From Petroclostridium sp. X23 (GTDB taxonomy: Bacteria; Bacillota; Clostridia; SK-Y3), in NCBI RefSeq assembly GCF_030013905.1, contig NZ_CP124862.1, positions 1,553,051 to 1,617,050 on the forward strand: a stretch of DNA of 64,000 nucleotides, read 5' to 3'. Positions 1 to 9,119 of the stretch are shown in pieces; position 1 is the stretch's first letter; the number at the start of each line of letters is the position of its first letter. The notes below the pieces were generated by a model. It did no database searches. It was not told the origin of the DNA and saw only the letters and a list, made by a program, of their open reading frames with translations. The position numbers and the translations under genes are program-made.

Positions 1-8
1 TGAACTTT

Positions 9-36
9 CGTAGGGGCGGACGACTCTGTCCGCCCG
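9..36. repeat. Solitary arm of the dispersed MITE core palindrome
   Basis: A single GC-rich arm (GTAGGGGCGGACGACTCTGT and a few more bases) matches the left arm of the core palindrome found complete near 19931, 27448 and 40034. No right arm or terminal repeat is seen here, so this is a partial or decayed copy lying just downstream of the leftward gene at 61-540. Confidence 0.75.
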
Positions 37-60
37 TTGATAACGCAATAATATATTCTG

Positions 61-540
61 CTATATACACCCTTCATCTGAAAAACTCTCAGTTAGCATA
101 TCCACATACATTTCATCTTTAACCATTTCATAATATCTGATAATATTGAAATATATAAAACCTATCAATATCGCAAACATAAAAATCCCCAGCCATACCG
201 GATTTATTCCAAAAAAGATATATGTAAGGCATGCTCCCATCAAACAAAAACATGTCTGTGCTACGAGTATATTATCTTCCAGACAATAGTCGACATATTT
301 TTCTTTATTCGTCCTGCAGCGAAGTTTCCCTTGATTCCGGTAAAAAATATCTTGTTTTGTCTTCTTCATCGCAATATTATCTATGCATGACTTTAACGGT
401 ACCATCAGCAAAGCGCCTGCTAATCCAAATACAAAAGACATAGCCGCCACGAGCAATATCATGCTGGAGGCAAACTTAAATAGTATTCCAGGTATTGATG
501 TCAAAGCTGCTATAATAATTAAGAACAATAATAAATTCAT
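61..540 (-). CDS. Hypothetical four-helix membrane protein
   Basis: This 159-residue protein belongs to no family I recognise. It has two hydrophobic stretches at the N-terminus (about residues 1-23 and 25-48), a positively charged, Cys-containing middle segment (about 50-88), and two further hydrophobic stretches (about 90-112 and 114-135), followed by an acidic tail. This predicts an inner-membrane protein with a cytoplasmic loop. It is transcribed leftward, divergent from the SLH protein gene at 693, and is not in an evident operon. It could be a small holin-like or stress protein, but nothing in the sequence decides that. Confidence 0.6.
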   Translation of the reverse strand: MNLLLFLIIIAALTSIPGILFKFASSMILLVAAMSFVFGLAGALLMVPLKSCIDNIAMKKTKQDIFYRNQGKLRCRTNKEKYVDYCLEDNILVAQTCFCLMGACLTYIFFGINPVWLGIFMFAILIGFIYFNIIRYYEMVKDEMYVDMLTESFSDEGCI

Positions 541-692
541 CTTCCCCCTCCTATACCCTGCATATATATTTTATTCCAATTTATCTTCCTCGTCTACTTA
601 TTCCATATAAATTTTTTTAATTTCCGTGGAACTTTTAAGCAAATCGCGAGTCTAACCAAATAAAAACAAAAAATAATGAAGAGGTGATCTAA

Positions 693-2840
693 GTGAAAAA
701 GAAAATCGCACTACTTATGACAATTATCATGCTAACAGCATGCCTGCTGCCATCCTTAAGTTTGGCTGCCGATGACCAAGGACTGGAGAAAGCTATTAAA
801 ACAACAAAAGAAAAATTCACCATCCCAAGTACCCTGACAGAATTCAACTATACCTCATTTACTGAAAACAATAAACAAACCTGGCAGCTCACCTGGAATA
901 GCAAGGACGGTTTAGATGGGAATATGCATGTGAGAATCGATAATGACGGCAACATTCTTAGCTATAATTACTATAAGCCTTATCAGTATGACCAAAGGAA
1001 GCTCCCAAAGATAAGCAAACAAGAAGCAAAGACAAAAGCAGAGCAATTCATCAAATATATACACCCTGAAATCGCTTCTCAACTGAAATATATGGAGAAT
1101 ATCGATAATACATTGATGCAGCCTACATATTATTTTAATTATGTAAGGTTGGTTAACGGCATTCCCGTGCCCAATGATAATGTATTTGTTGAAGTAAACA
1201 CAGAGACCGGTGAAGTTCAAAGTTTTTATTACAACTGGACCAAGGACCGTGTTTTCCCGGATGCAAATAAGGCAATTACGCTGAAAGATGCGCAGGAAGC
1301 TTACAAGAAAAATCTGGGTTTAAGATTGATTTATAACTACACATATGATAACGACCAACTGAAAACCTATGCCGTATATACGGCAAAATATCCGTACGGT
1401 TATGATATAGACGCACTGACCGGCAATAAGTTAGAAACCTCTGCTCCTTATTATTTGTATGGTGATGGAGGCGGAATGGGATACCGCGAACAAGCTAAAG
1501 CGGAAGAACCGGTACTTACCCCGGAAGAAATGAATGCGGTTGAAGAAGCATCTTCTCTGATGAGTCAGGCCAAAGCAGAAAAAATCGCAAGAGATTTTAA
1601 GACATTGGAACTTACAGATGAATTTAAGCTCATGAATGCCAATTTATCCCGCCATTGGCCCGTAAAACAGGATTTTATCTGGCAGCTTTATTTTGAAAAA
1701 GCATCTAGCGATAAGGCGAACGATTATCAGTATGTTAGTGTAACCATTAACGCAAAAACCGGAGAGATTAAAGCATTCTACCAAAATGGCCCGTATAAAG
1801 GTGAAGAAGAAGGCGTTTATGACCAAGACGCTGCAAAAGAAGCTGTAGAAAAATTTATTAAGCAAATACAGCCGGAAAAATTCGGCCAAACGGAATTTGA
1901 TGATACTTACACAGGTGATGTAATCATCTATGCGTCCAGTACAAAACCAACCCAATATAACTTTAGATATCTGCGGAAAGTAAATGATGTCTTGTTCCCG
2001 AGCAATTACATCCAAGTGGGATATGATGCTGTAAATGGAAAAGTCACCAATTACCAACTGGAATGGTATGATATCACATTTGCACCGGTAGATAACATCA
2101 TCACACTGGACCAGGTTTATGAAAAAATGTTTAATGAAATCGGTCTTGAACTTCAGTATAAACTGGTACACAACAAAGACAGCGCAAAAATAATCCGTCC
2201 TGAATATGGTACCGAAAATATAGAAATTAAATTGGTATATACCGTAAAAAATGACAAACCGTTATTATTTGACGCAAACACCGGAAACATCTTAAACTAT
2301 GACGGAAAACCTTATAAGGATAATAAAACCTCAGGATATACCGATATCTCCGGACATTTTGCGGAATCTGCTATTAAAGCACTGGCTGAATACGGTATCG
2401 TCTTAAAAGGTACAGAGTTCAAACCTGATGAAAGTATTACCCAGAAGAACTTTTTCACTTTGCTGTCAAAGACATTGAATTATTATGGATATGATCCTGC
2501 TTCAAGTGAAGATAACAAAGAAATTGATGAATTATACAAATATTTGATAAGGGAAGGAATCGTAAAAGAAAACGAAAAGGCACCTGATGCAGATGTAACC
2601 CGGGAAGACAGCGTTAAATTCATTATCAGAGCTTTAAAATACGATAAAGTCGCAGATATAAAAGGGATTTTTAATTGTACTTTTAAAGATATAGAAAAAA
2701 TAAATCCCGACTTAATCGGTTACGTCACCATCGCCCAAGGTTTGAAGATCATCAGCGGAAACGACGGCTATTTCAATCCTCAGAATAAGCTTACCCGTGC
2801 CGAAACTGCCATCATCATCTATAATTATTTAAAAAGATAG
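693..2840 (+). CDS. Secreted YcdB/YcdC-like (PepSY-type) protein with C-terminal SLH domains
   Basis: A 715-residue exported protein. A GTG start at 693 follows a GAGGTGAT ribosome binding site. A Lys-rich n-region and hydrophobic core with a probable signal peptidase I site after Ala-Ala near residue 26 form a signal peptide. The body holds repeated modules of the YcdB/YcdC (PepSY-like) kind, recognised by recurring TGE(V/I)xxFY strand motifs near residues 165, 350 and 440. From about residue 545 two to three S-layer homology units follow (FTDI-like starts, GYFNPQNKLTRAE near the end), which usually anchor proteins to secondary cell wall polymer. PepSY-type modules are thought to restrain peptidases or bind peptides, but the function here is unknown. 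It is monocistronic with its own terminator. Confidence 0.85.
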   Translation: MKKKIALLMTIIMLTACLLPSLSLAADDQGLEKAIKTTKEKFTIPSTLTEFNYTSFTENNKQTWQLTWNSKDGLDGNMHVRIDNDGNILSYNYYKPYQYDQRKLPKISKQEAKTKAEQFIKYIHPEIASQLKYMENIDNTLMQPTYYFNYVRLVNGIPVPNDNVFVEVNTETGEVQSFYYNWTKDRVFPDANKAITLKDAQEAYKKNLGLRLIYNYTYDNDQLKTYAVYTAKYPYGYDIDALTGNKLETSAPYYLYGDGGGMGYREQAKAEEPVLTPEEMNAVEEASSLMSQAKAEKIARDFKTLELTDEFKLMNANLSRHWPVKQDFIWQLYFEKASSDKANDYQYVSVTINAKTGEIKAFYQNGPYKGEEEGVYDQDAAKEAVEKFIKQIQPEKFGQTEFDDTYTGDVIIYASSTKPTQYNFRYLRKVNDVLFPSNYIQVGYDAVNGKVTNYQLEWYDITFAPVDNIITLDQVYEKMFNEIGLELQYKLVHNKDSAKIIRPEYGTENIEIKLVYTVKNDKPLLFDANTGNILNYDGKPYKDNKTSGYTDISGHFAESAIKALAEYGIVLKGTEFKPDESITQKNFFTLLSKTLNYYGYDPASSEDNKEIDELYKYLIREGIVKENEKAPDADVTREDSVKFIIRALKYDKVADIKGIFNCTFKDIEKINPDLIGYVTIAQGLKIISGNDGYFNPQNKLTRAETAIIIYNYLKR

Positions 2841-2850
2841 AGTATACAAA

Positions 2851-2874
2851 AGAGAGTCCCCGGACTCTCTTTTT
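2851..2874 (+). terminator. Rho-independent terminator of the SLH protein gene
   Basis: An AGAGAGTCC/GGACTCTCT stem is followed by a T run 10 bases after the stop codon. Confidence 0.85.
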
Positions 2875-2879
2875 ATATG

Positions 2880-3386
2880 CATATGAATACCCCTGCTTCT
2901 TCCGGGTGTATGATATGATCAGAAATTCGCGTTTTCAGTCCTACCAGACGATAATTTATACTTCTCAAAAAGCTGCTTGATACGTGGGATATTAAACTTA
3001 TCCGGTTTGAGATTTTTTGGGTAGTCATCGGTTAGCTGTCCACCAGATGCTACGTGAAGCAAGCTCCATAATCTTATGTCCGTCTGGTTGATAATACTTT
3101 TTTCAAACAACTCATAGGAAGACACTCCGCAGGTACCACCGTCCACTGCAGTGGTAACCCCACAAGGAAATGAGGCCACATCTGCATTGACACCATTATC
3201 CGACCCACGATTAAAATAATGCACATGATAATCAATAAACCCCGGAGTTACATAACACCCCTGCGCATGAATCACTTTATAATCTATCTGAGTATTCTGC
3301 TCCGCAATCCTGCCATTTTCTATAAAAACAGTTCCATCGTACCATTTCTGAAGCATTGGATCATAAATCATTCCGCCTTTAAACAA
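2880..3386 (-). pseudogene. Broken amidohydrolase (EF_0837-like / dihydroorotase superfamily), N-terminal part
   Basis: The first ~140 residues are clearly an amidohydrolase: a beta-strand N-terminus, PGFIDYHVHYF with the metal-binding HxH, then a conserved GVTTAVDGGTCG segment. The reading frame stops at 2919, about 155 residues in, where roughly 370 are expected. Shifting frame by one near 2955 restores family-like sequence (YRLVGLKTRISDHI) up to about 2885, where the gene is cut off next to the SLH terminator. So there is a frameshift plus a 3' truncation. The intact enzymes act on amide or cyclic-amide bonds. It could once have belonged to the adjacent allantoin region, but this is a relic. 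Confidence 0.75.
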
Positions 3387-3767
3387 CTGAGTGAAGCCGG
3401 TAAATATATCATTGAGTTAGCATCCGAATACGCTCAGAATCTGAAACATCCATGGGAACGCCCTTGATAAGGGAATAATTTTCTACATTATCATTCTCGG
3501 TTAAAACATCTATATATCCTTTAAGTCTATCATTGCTGGCTGAGGAATTAGCGGCGCATTAACTGCTCTTTATGCTAACTCATAAACTGTACAAGACGCA
3601 AAATATCCTCCCTTGCTAAACCGGGAGGATATTTTTTTAGTTATCACACTCTCTGCTACTCTTTATAGCTTAGATTTTTTCTTGATATAACTTTGCCGGA
3701 ATGCTATAATATTATATTGAAAACTTATAATGTATTGATTCATTATTATACAATGAGGTATAAAATC
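3387..3767. other. Intergenic stretch with a C-terminal coding relic
   Basis: There is no intact gene in this 381-base stretch. On the plus strand, 3390-3467 encodes what looks like the tail of a protein (about 25 residues rich in Ala/Glu/Lys, ending HPWERP and a stop) without an identifiable start; I do not recognise it. A strong terminator lies at 3603-3638. An AT-rich promoter-like stretch precedes the regulator gene at 3782. Confidence 0.5.
3603..3638 (+). terminator. Rho-independent terminator without an intact gene in front
   Basis: ATATCCTCCC pairs with GGGAGGATAT around a 10-base loop, followed by seven Ts. It insulates the regulator gene at 3782 from upstream reading. It probably belonged to the gene whose relic lies at 3390-3467. 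Confidence 0.85.
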
Positions 3768-3781
3768 AGGAAGGATTGAAT

Positions 3782-4837
3782 ATGAATACAGATGCTTTTG
3801 TGCCCGCTCAACCACTATTGAATAATTTAGATAGATCTCATATACACGAGAATGCCTTGTTGCTTAGACGGAGACTTAAGTTATCTCAAAGTGAATTTAT
3901 CAGTAAGTATTTAACAGACGAAGAAAACATACCACTGATAAGTGTATCTAAACTTTCCAATTTTGAAAAAAGAGATAGCCATGACAGCGAGAATCTCGCT
4001 AGAATTATTGCAGAAAAGTTGTCAGTAGATCCAAAGTTATTTCAGCTGGAACCTGATGATTTTGCGAAAAATTTGGACATGCTTATAGAGTCGCAGCGTG
4101 ATGCCCATGGTAACCAATTAACTAATATTGCTCAACTTGTGAAGAAAACAAGCAGTGTAGAAATCCTGGTAAATGTCATTAGCGATTACCTTGTAGACAG
4201 CATTATTTCGGGTGAATTGAAACCGGGAGATAAACTTCCTTCAGACCGCAATCTTTCTACTATGTTTAATGTAGGACGAAGCTCCATCCGCGAAGCGTTA
4301 AAAGTATTAAGTGCACTTGGACTTATTACAATTCTTCCGGGACAAGGTACTTTTATTGCTTCGGATAGCACCCAATTCTTTCTTACGCCTTTATCATGGA
4401 CTTTTCTGATTGGGGAGAAGAATGCAGAACATGTCATCAGTGTTCGAAATGTCCTGGAAGTTGAATCTACTCGTCTTGCTGCACAGCATGCAACCATTGA
4501 AGATTTAAACACTTTAAGTAGGATTTTTGAAAAATCTGCAAATGCATATACAGAAAGGAATTTACAGATTTTTCTTGATTTGGATTTGGATTTTCATTTA
4601 GCCGTTGCCCAATGTTCTCATAATCCGATTCTTTACAATTTACTGCTAACTGCCCGCAAGCTTATTAAGCATATCAGCAAAAGCGGTATGGTGAATCTGG
4701 ATCATTTAGTGTCCATTTATCAGGAACATTCGGATATTTATATAGCTATTATGGACCGCGATCCTGCACAAGCGGTTACAGCTATGAATACCCATTTGGA
4801 AAATGCTCATAAACGGTATCAATTGGGCGGCAATTAA
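3782..4837 (+). CDS. XRE-GntR (FadR-type) fusion transcriptional regulator
   Basis: A DNA-binding regulator of about 351 residues. The ATG at 3782 lies 7 bases after AGGAAGG; an in-frame TTG at 3776 is too close to it. The N-terminus (about 15-85) looks like an XRE-type helix-turn-helix (LRRRLKLSQSEF...ISVSKLSNFE). A GntR winged helix follows at about 125-195 (SGELKPGDKLPSDRNL, VGRSSIREALKVL, GQGTFI), then an all-helical FCD ligand-binding domain with the acidic/histidine positions typical of its metal site (DLDFHLAVA, EHSDIY, NTHLENAH). FadR-type regulators usually sense a carboxylate or sugar acid. Convergent with the allantoin genes, it may regulate them, but its ligand cannot be read from sequence. 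The double DNA-binding architecture is unusual. Confidence 0.85.
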   Translation: MNTDAFVPAQPLLNNLDRSHIHENALLLRRRLKLSQSEFISKYLTDEENIPLISVSKLSNFEKRDSHDSENLARIIAEKLSVDPKLFQLEPDDFAKNLDMLIESQRDAHGNQLTNIAQLVKKTSSVEILVNVISDYLVDSIISGELKPGDKLPSDRNLSTMFNVGRSSIREALKVLSALGLITILPGQGTFIASDSTQFFLTPLSWTFLIGEKNAEHVISVRNVLEVESTRLAAQHATIEDLNTLSRIFEKSANAYTERNLQIFLDLDLDFHLAVAQCSHNPILYNLLLTARKLIKHISKSGMVNLDHLVSIYQEHSDIYIAIMDRDPAQAVTAMNTHLENAHKRYQLGGN

Positions 4838-4891
4838 GAAGTTTTTCATGTATCGTTTTTTCACATTTCACATTGAGTTATATAAAAATTT

Positions 4892-4929
4892 AAGGGAGTT
4901 CGGCAAACTATCGTTTCCTGAACTCCCTT
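4892..4929. terminator. Terminator between the convergent regulator and allantoin operon
   Basis: AAGGGAGTTC pairs with GAACTCCCTT across an 18-base loop. On the minus strand the stem is followed by AAATTTTTAT, so it best serves the leftward allantoin operon; on the plus strand the T run is poor. Confidence 0.75.
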
Positions 4930-4948
4930 GCGTATTATAATCGGATTC

Positions 4949-5713
4949 TTATAAATTCACATCTCTATTGCAATCCTTTGAATAAATGTATGTGAAATTC
5001 GTTCTTCCTACCCCATAAGCTGCTTGAGGGACATAAGGACCAAACCACATAAAGTCATCCTTTTTAATCATAGACCAATTGTCATCTAAAAGATAACATC
5101 CTTCCCCTTCAAGAATATATGCACCATGCTCTTGCACATGGGTCTCAACAAACGGATGACATCCACCGGGTGCAAAAGATAAGATATGCATATTCATATC
5201 GAAATTGATATCCACCGGAAGCAAATCTTTAATAAATACATTTTCCATATCTTCATATATTCTGTATTCTATTTCATTTACATTTCCATAGTAAGTATAT
5301 GGCTGCAGTCCCTCGCATGGAATATAGATTTGTTTGTACAGCAAAGCCTTCATCGGTCTATCACCGGTATTTTTGAATTCAAGCCCAACTCCTGCCGGCG
5401 CGTATATATATGCACCATCACATGCTTTATACTCTTTTCCCGAAACTGTAAAAATCCCATCACCTTCCATGCAGTAAATAAAAGATTCTACATTAGACTG
5501 ATTTCCAAAAACCTTTGTAGTTCCGCCATTTTTTTCTGCTGTGATAACATATTGAACAAAACTTGCTCCCATTTTCGGAGAAGCTACAATACTAATCCTG
5601 CACCCTTCTATTCCAGGTACAACATTGTTGACCAGCCCTGTTGGCGGTATCACTGCATACTTGCCGGGCTTTACAACTGCTCTTGTTGATAATACATCTT
5701 TTGGATAAGCCAT
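4949..5713 (-). CDS. allE: (S)-ureidoglycine aminohydrolase
   Basis: A bicupin enzyme of 254 residues, close to the length of known AllE/YlbA proteins. It releases ammonia from (S)-ureidoglycine, the unstable product of allantoate amidohydrolase, giving (S)-ureidoglycolate. The N-terminal cupin (about 45-130) contains a degenerate metal site. The C-terminal cupin (about 170-240) carries the usual Mn-binding set within ETHVQEHGAY (Glu, two His) plus a downstream Gln. The opening MAYPKDVLSTRAVVKPGKYA is highly characteristic of the family. It is the last gene of the leftward allantoin cluster, 29 bases after a small cupin and behind allC, which fits pathway order. Confidence 0.88.
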   Translation of the reverse strand: MAYPKDVLSTRAVVKPGKYAVIPPTGLVNNVVPGIEGCRISIVASPKMGASFVQYVITAEKNGGTTKVFGNQSNVESFIYCMEGDGIFTVSGKEYKACDGAYIYAPAGVGLEFKNTGDRPMKALLYKQIYIPCEGLQPYTYYGNVNEIEYRIYEDMENVFIKDLLPVDINFDMNMHILSFAPGGCHPFVETHVQEHGAYILEGEGCYLLDDNWSMIKKDDFMWFGPYVPQAAYGVGRTNFTYIYSKDCNRDVNL

Positions 5714-5742
5714 TATAATTCACCCCATCTATAAATAATTCT

Positions 5743-6096
5743 TTATTGCTTATTATATAAGATCACTGCCACATACTCCAAATCACAGTCTCCTATATTC
5801 TTTATCGAATGCCAATCCCCATCTTTGCACATAGTCATATCTCCCGGTTCTAAAACCTGCTCATTTCCGTTATCATTTACAAGGGCCTTCCCCTTTAAAA
5901 TATAATATGTTTCAAAATCGCCTACATGTTGATGTTTCCCGATAGAACCACCTACAGGAATAATGCTTATACCGAATAATCTTCCTGTCCCGTAGTTGTC
6001 TTGGTCTTCAACGATGTTAATAATCCTTACTGTACCTTCCCCGCCTCTTAGGTTTGGTACATTTTCAAGTCTTAGCTCATTTGCCTTCTTGATCAT
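5743..6096 (-). CDS. Small single-domain cupin protein
   Basis: This 117-residue protein contains one cupin-2 barrel. The metal-binding motif lies in GKHQHVGDFETYYILKG (two His, one Glu), with the second cupin motif PGDMTMCKDGDWHSI supplying the last His. It sits between allC (66-base gap) and allE (29-base gap) on the same strand. Position suggests a role in handling ureidoglycine or ureidoglycolate. It is shorter than, and not obviously like, ureidoglycolate lyase AllA (about 160 residues), so I do not assign that activity. The start follows a GGGGG-type ribosome binding site. Confidence 0.75.
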   Translation of the reverse strand: MIKKANELRLENVPNLRGGEGTVRIINIVEDQDNYGTGRLFGISIIPVGGSIGKHQHVGDFETYYILKGKALVNDNGNEQVLEPGDMTMCKDGDWHSIKNIGDCDLEYVAVILYNKQ

Positions 6097-6162
6097 TTCA
6101 AAATGCCCCCTTAAGTTTCAAACATAAAACACTAAACAAATTTTAATATGAATGACTTGATT

Positions 6163-7398
6163 TTATTGCATATCTATAATCAAGTCATAAGTAATAGCTA
6201 CTGCTTTTGCTAGATCACTATATTCAGTCCACTCAACCGGGCAATGGCTCCTCCCGTCCTTACTTGGCGCGAATACCATGACAGTATCTACAACCTGACC
6301 AATAGGCAGTGCATCATGTCCGGCTCCGCTTAAGATTCTTTGGTAAGAATACCCTCTTGCTTCACAATTCTTCGCAAGCTTACTAAGCATTTCTTCATTT
6401 AAGTGAACAGGAGAGATTTTTAATTTTTCATTCATCTCATAGGTTGCGCCGCATTTTTCACATTCTGTTTTTAACGCAGCTTTTATCTTACTTACAATAT
6501 CACGAATATTCTCTTCGTGCTTTGAACGCACGTCTATGCTGAATTCCACCTTTTCTGCTACAATATTCATTGCACTTGGGCAAACCCTCATAAAACCTGT
6601 TGTAGCAACTGTACCATCATTCTTTTCTCTTGCCCAGTCAGCTATTTTTGAAATAACCTTGGTTGAAACATCCACTGCATCAATTCTCATGTCCATCGGT
6701 GTGGTTCCTGCATGATCTGCTCTTCCATTTACTGTAACCATATACCGCTGCATCCCTACGATGCATTCTACCAAACCAAGTTCAATCTTCTTTGCATCAA
6801 GAACCGGTCCTTGCTCCGGATGGATTTCAATATATGCTTTTATTTTATCCATGTCCATTTTTGCCTTTTCCACACTTCCAGGCATAAGGCCATATTGCTT
6901 CATCGCCTCATAAATTGAAATTCCGTCTTTATCCTTATATTTGTGCAAATACTCAAGATCTAATTGACCTAATATACCTTTTGACCCAAAGAAACCTGTT
7001 CCAAAACGCATACCTTCTTCATCGCAAAAACCAATCACAGTGAAATTTCTTTTTAGTTTTACACCTGTATCTCTTATGAGTCTGGCAATTTCTATTCCAC
7101 AAACCACACCGGCTATTCCATCGAAGTTTCCACCATTTACAACCGAGTCATAGTGGGACCCCATCACAATTGCAGGTGCACCTTTATCTTCTCCTTGTAA
7201 TGTACCGATTACGTTTCCGGCTTCATCATTATGAACGGTAAGACCTGCCTCCTGCATAATTTTTGATAAATACTTAACACAATCTCTAGCTTCCTTCGTA
7301 AATGGAAGTCTTGTGGTGCCATTACCTTTTGTAGCATTAAATTCACTAAGACTTTCTAAATCTTTTTTTAATCCTTTTGTAATAGTTTCTATATTAAT
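6163..7398 (-). CDS. allC: Allantoate amidohydrolase, probable ATT start
   Basis: An M20-family zinc hydrolase that cleaves allantoate to (S)-ureidoglycine, ammonia and CO2. Metal and active-site signatures are all present: GSHYDSV, GNFDGIAGV, CDEEGMRFGTGFFGSKG, EIHPEQGPVLD and GAGHDALP. The first ATG (7257) would give 364 residues and remove the conserved N-terminus. The same frame continues upstream to a stop at 7417-7419 with clearly AllC-like sequence (SEFNATKGNGTTRLPFTKEA), yet it contains no ATG, GTG or TTG. The likely start is ATT at 7396-7398, nine bases from AAGGGGG (7408-7414). That gives 411 residues, the usual family length. The ATT at 7404 is too close to the ribosome binding site. 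Confidence 0.87.
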   Translation of the reverse strand: MNIETITKGLKKDLESLSEFNATKGNGTTRLPFTKEARDCVKYLSKIMQEAGLTVHNDEAGNVIGTLQGEDKGAPAIVMGSHYDSVVNGGNFDGIAGVVCGIEIARLIRDTGVKLKRNFTVIGFCDEEGMRFGTGFFGSKGILGQLDLEYLHKYKDKDGISIYEAMKQYGLMPGSVEKAKMDMDKIKAYIEIHPEQGPVLDAKKIELGLVECIVGMQRYMVTVNGRADHAGTTPMDMRIDAVDVSTKVISKIADWAREKNDGTVATTGFMRVCPSAMNIVAEKVEFSIDVRSKHEENIRDIVSKIKAALKTECEKCGATYEMNEKLKISPVHLNEEMLSKLAKNCEARGYSYQRILSGAGHDALPIGQVVDTVMVFAPSKDGRSHCPVEWTEYSDLAKAVAITYDLIIDMQ

Positions 7399-7485
7399 AG
7401 TAATGAACCCCCTTGGTTAGTTTACTTGTATAGCATAACTTTAATAAATGCTTATTTCTATCTTAAGCTGTGCAATCTATCTCCC

Positions 7486-7527
7486 CATATGCCAATGCGT
7501 GCTATTGTTTTCTCACATTGGCATATG
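7486..7527. promoter_or_regulatory. Inverted repeat upstream of allC (within the gene-free 7399-7723)
   Basis: CATATGCCAATG (7486-7497) and CATTGGCATATG (7516-7527) form a perfect 12-base inverted repeat with an 18-base loop, about 90 bases upstream of the allC start. On the plus strand it is followed by GGGTTTTT, but no plus-strand gene reads into it. It may be an operator, or a terminator/attenuator between the transporter gene and allC. The rest of the 325-base gap is AT-rich with no other recognisable feature. Confidence 0.5.
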
Positions 7528-7723
7528 AGGGTTTTTCATTTTTCCTCCATTATTAGTCAGAGTAGCCTTAATGAAAAAATCAACATAACTGGTCAACCTC
7601 TTTTTATATTATTATATATTATTCATTTCATATTTCAATCTACCAATTGAACAAATTAGCATTATTATTTTGTGCAATATTACTCTTTATTTTCAGAAGT
7701 TGATTCATACTTTATACAAGCGT

Positions 7724-9091
7724 TTATTCAAAAATTGTTCCTTTTCTGAATTTTGCACAAACGTTAAGCTTCATCATCAAAATATAGTATATCAAGCCTG
7801 TCGGAATCAAGCTGGCAAACCATGAAACCTTAACAAAAAACAGGGAAACGATTGATCCTACAATTATAGCAATTATACCTGCCCAGTTAATACCTTTGAA
7901 CGCACCTTCTACATCATAATAATCATTCAAGTCTAGCGTTCTTTTCCTGATAAAGAAGTAATCAACCACTAAAACTGCAAATATAGGCCCTAAAAAAGCT
8001 GAATAGGTTTGAACAAATAATGATAACCCATCTGCCGATTCAGGTCTTACCAACAGCCAAGGGCAAGATAGCAACGACAGGATACCAACTAAAACCGCAC
8101 TTTTCTTATATGAAATATGGAAAGTGTTCATCAATACATATACAGGTGGAACAATATTATTTAATACATTTGTTGTTACTTGTGCAAACGCAATAAACGC
8201 CAATGTAACTAATGTTAGAAACTTATTGTCAAGCGTCGTTGAAAACACCTGCACAGGGTCGTTATTACCGGTTGCACCGGAAACCATCAAGCCTATCAAT
8301 CCCATAAATAATGTCGGTGGAACAATGGACAGCCAGTATAAACTACCGGTGGTAGTTGCACGCGTTCCATGCTTTAATTCTCTTGCATAGTCGGATGCGT
8401 TAATAATCATAGTAGTATAAATACCTAAAAATGCTGTTGTACCGGCCCAGAAAGGCAAGCCCCATGTACCTTTAATATTTGTAATTGTATCAGCTACTTC
8501 CGCACCATATTTTGTATATACTACATAGAACATGTATGCTAATGTTGCTAGTATGAATACCATACTGATATTTTCAAGCCACTTGATACCGTGGAACCCA
8601 TTGATTGCAAGTGCAACCTGAAGAGCCGTAAACAAGACGAAAACGATTGGCAGGTTGTCAAAACCAAATAAGGTTTTAAAACATGCATTCAGCGCACCTG
8701 CTCCTACCCAGCTCTGGAATCCGAACCATATAATAGCGGGAACACCTCTTAAAATCCCCGGAAGTTTTACTCCGCTAATACCAAATGAACTTCTTGCTTG
8801 AACGGTAAATGGAATACCGTACTTATGACCCGCACATCCTGCAAGAACCAACGCAAGCGCGATAACTGAGCAGCCGATTGCCATAGCAATGATTGCCTGT
8901 GTTAAATTCAATACTCCTATTAAACTTGCTCCCATGGAAAATGTACCAATAGACACACAGCCTCCCATAAATGCTGCCAGATAAGAGATTTTACCCATTA
9001 TTCTTTCTTTTGTAGGCAGCAATTCAGGTTTTGTAGATGAACTCAGCCCTTCATCTATTTTTGTGTTTTGAAGCTCAACAGCACTACTCAT
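7724..9091 (-). CDS. NCS1-family transporter, probable allantoin/purine permease (copy 1)
   Basis: A membrane protein of 455 residues with about 12 transmembrane helices, typical of nucleobase:cation symporter-1 proteins (PucI, Mhp1, CodB). Characteristic segments are GCVSIGTFSMGASL in helix 1, GIPFTVQARSSFG with the conserved Pro and Arg, and the IIWFGFQSWVGAGAL segment in helix 3, where the substrate-stacking Trp lies. It would import allantoin or a related hydantoin with H+ or Na+. It lies 28 bases after an allantoinase gene and resembles the NCS1 protein at 10576-11964, so the two appear to be duplicates. Exact substrate is inferred from context. Confidence 0.85.
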   Translation of the reverse strand: MSSAVELQNTKIDEGLSSSTKPELLPTKERIMGKISYLAAFMGGCVSIGTFSMGASLIGVLNLTQAIIAMAIGCSVIALALVLAGCAGHKYGIPFTVQARSSFGISGVKLPGILRGVPAIIWFGFQSWVGAGALNACFKTLFGFDNLPIVFVLFTALQVALAINGFHGIKWLENISMVFILATLAYMFYVVYTKYGAEVADTITNIKGTWGLPFWAGTTAFLGIYTTMIINASDYARELKHGTRATTTGSLYWLSIVPPTLFMGLIGLMVSGATGNNDPVQVFSTTLDNKFLTLVTLAFIAFAQVTTNVLNNIVPPVYVLMNTFHISYKKSAVLVGILSLLSCPWLLVRPESADGLSLFVQTYSAFLGPIFAVLVVDYFFIRKRTLDLNDYYDVEGAFKGINWAGIIAIIVGSIVSLFFVKVSWFASLIPTGLIYYILMMKLNVCAKFRKGTIFE

Positions 9092-9119
9092 AATATTTCC
9101 CCCTCATTAATCTAAGTGA

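Noticed and set aside
912..2171. Long minus-strand frames opposite the SLH gene
   Set aside because: Hydrophobic, Ile/Cys-rich antisense shadows without ribosome binding sites, opposite a clear gene.
3219..3467. 82-codon plus-strand frame over the amidohydrolase relic
   Set aside because: Its first half is the antisense of the relic; only the last ~25 codons look like a protein tail, so no gene is called.
5743..6096. Ureidoglycolate lyase assignment for the small cupin
   Set aside because: It is about 40 residues too short and lacks recognisable AllA motifs.
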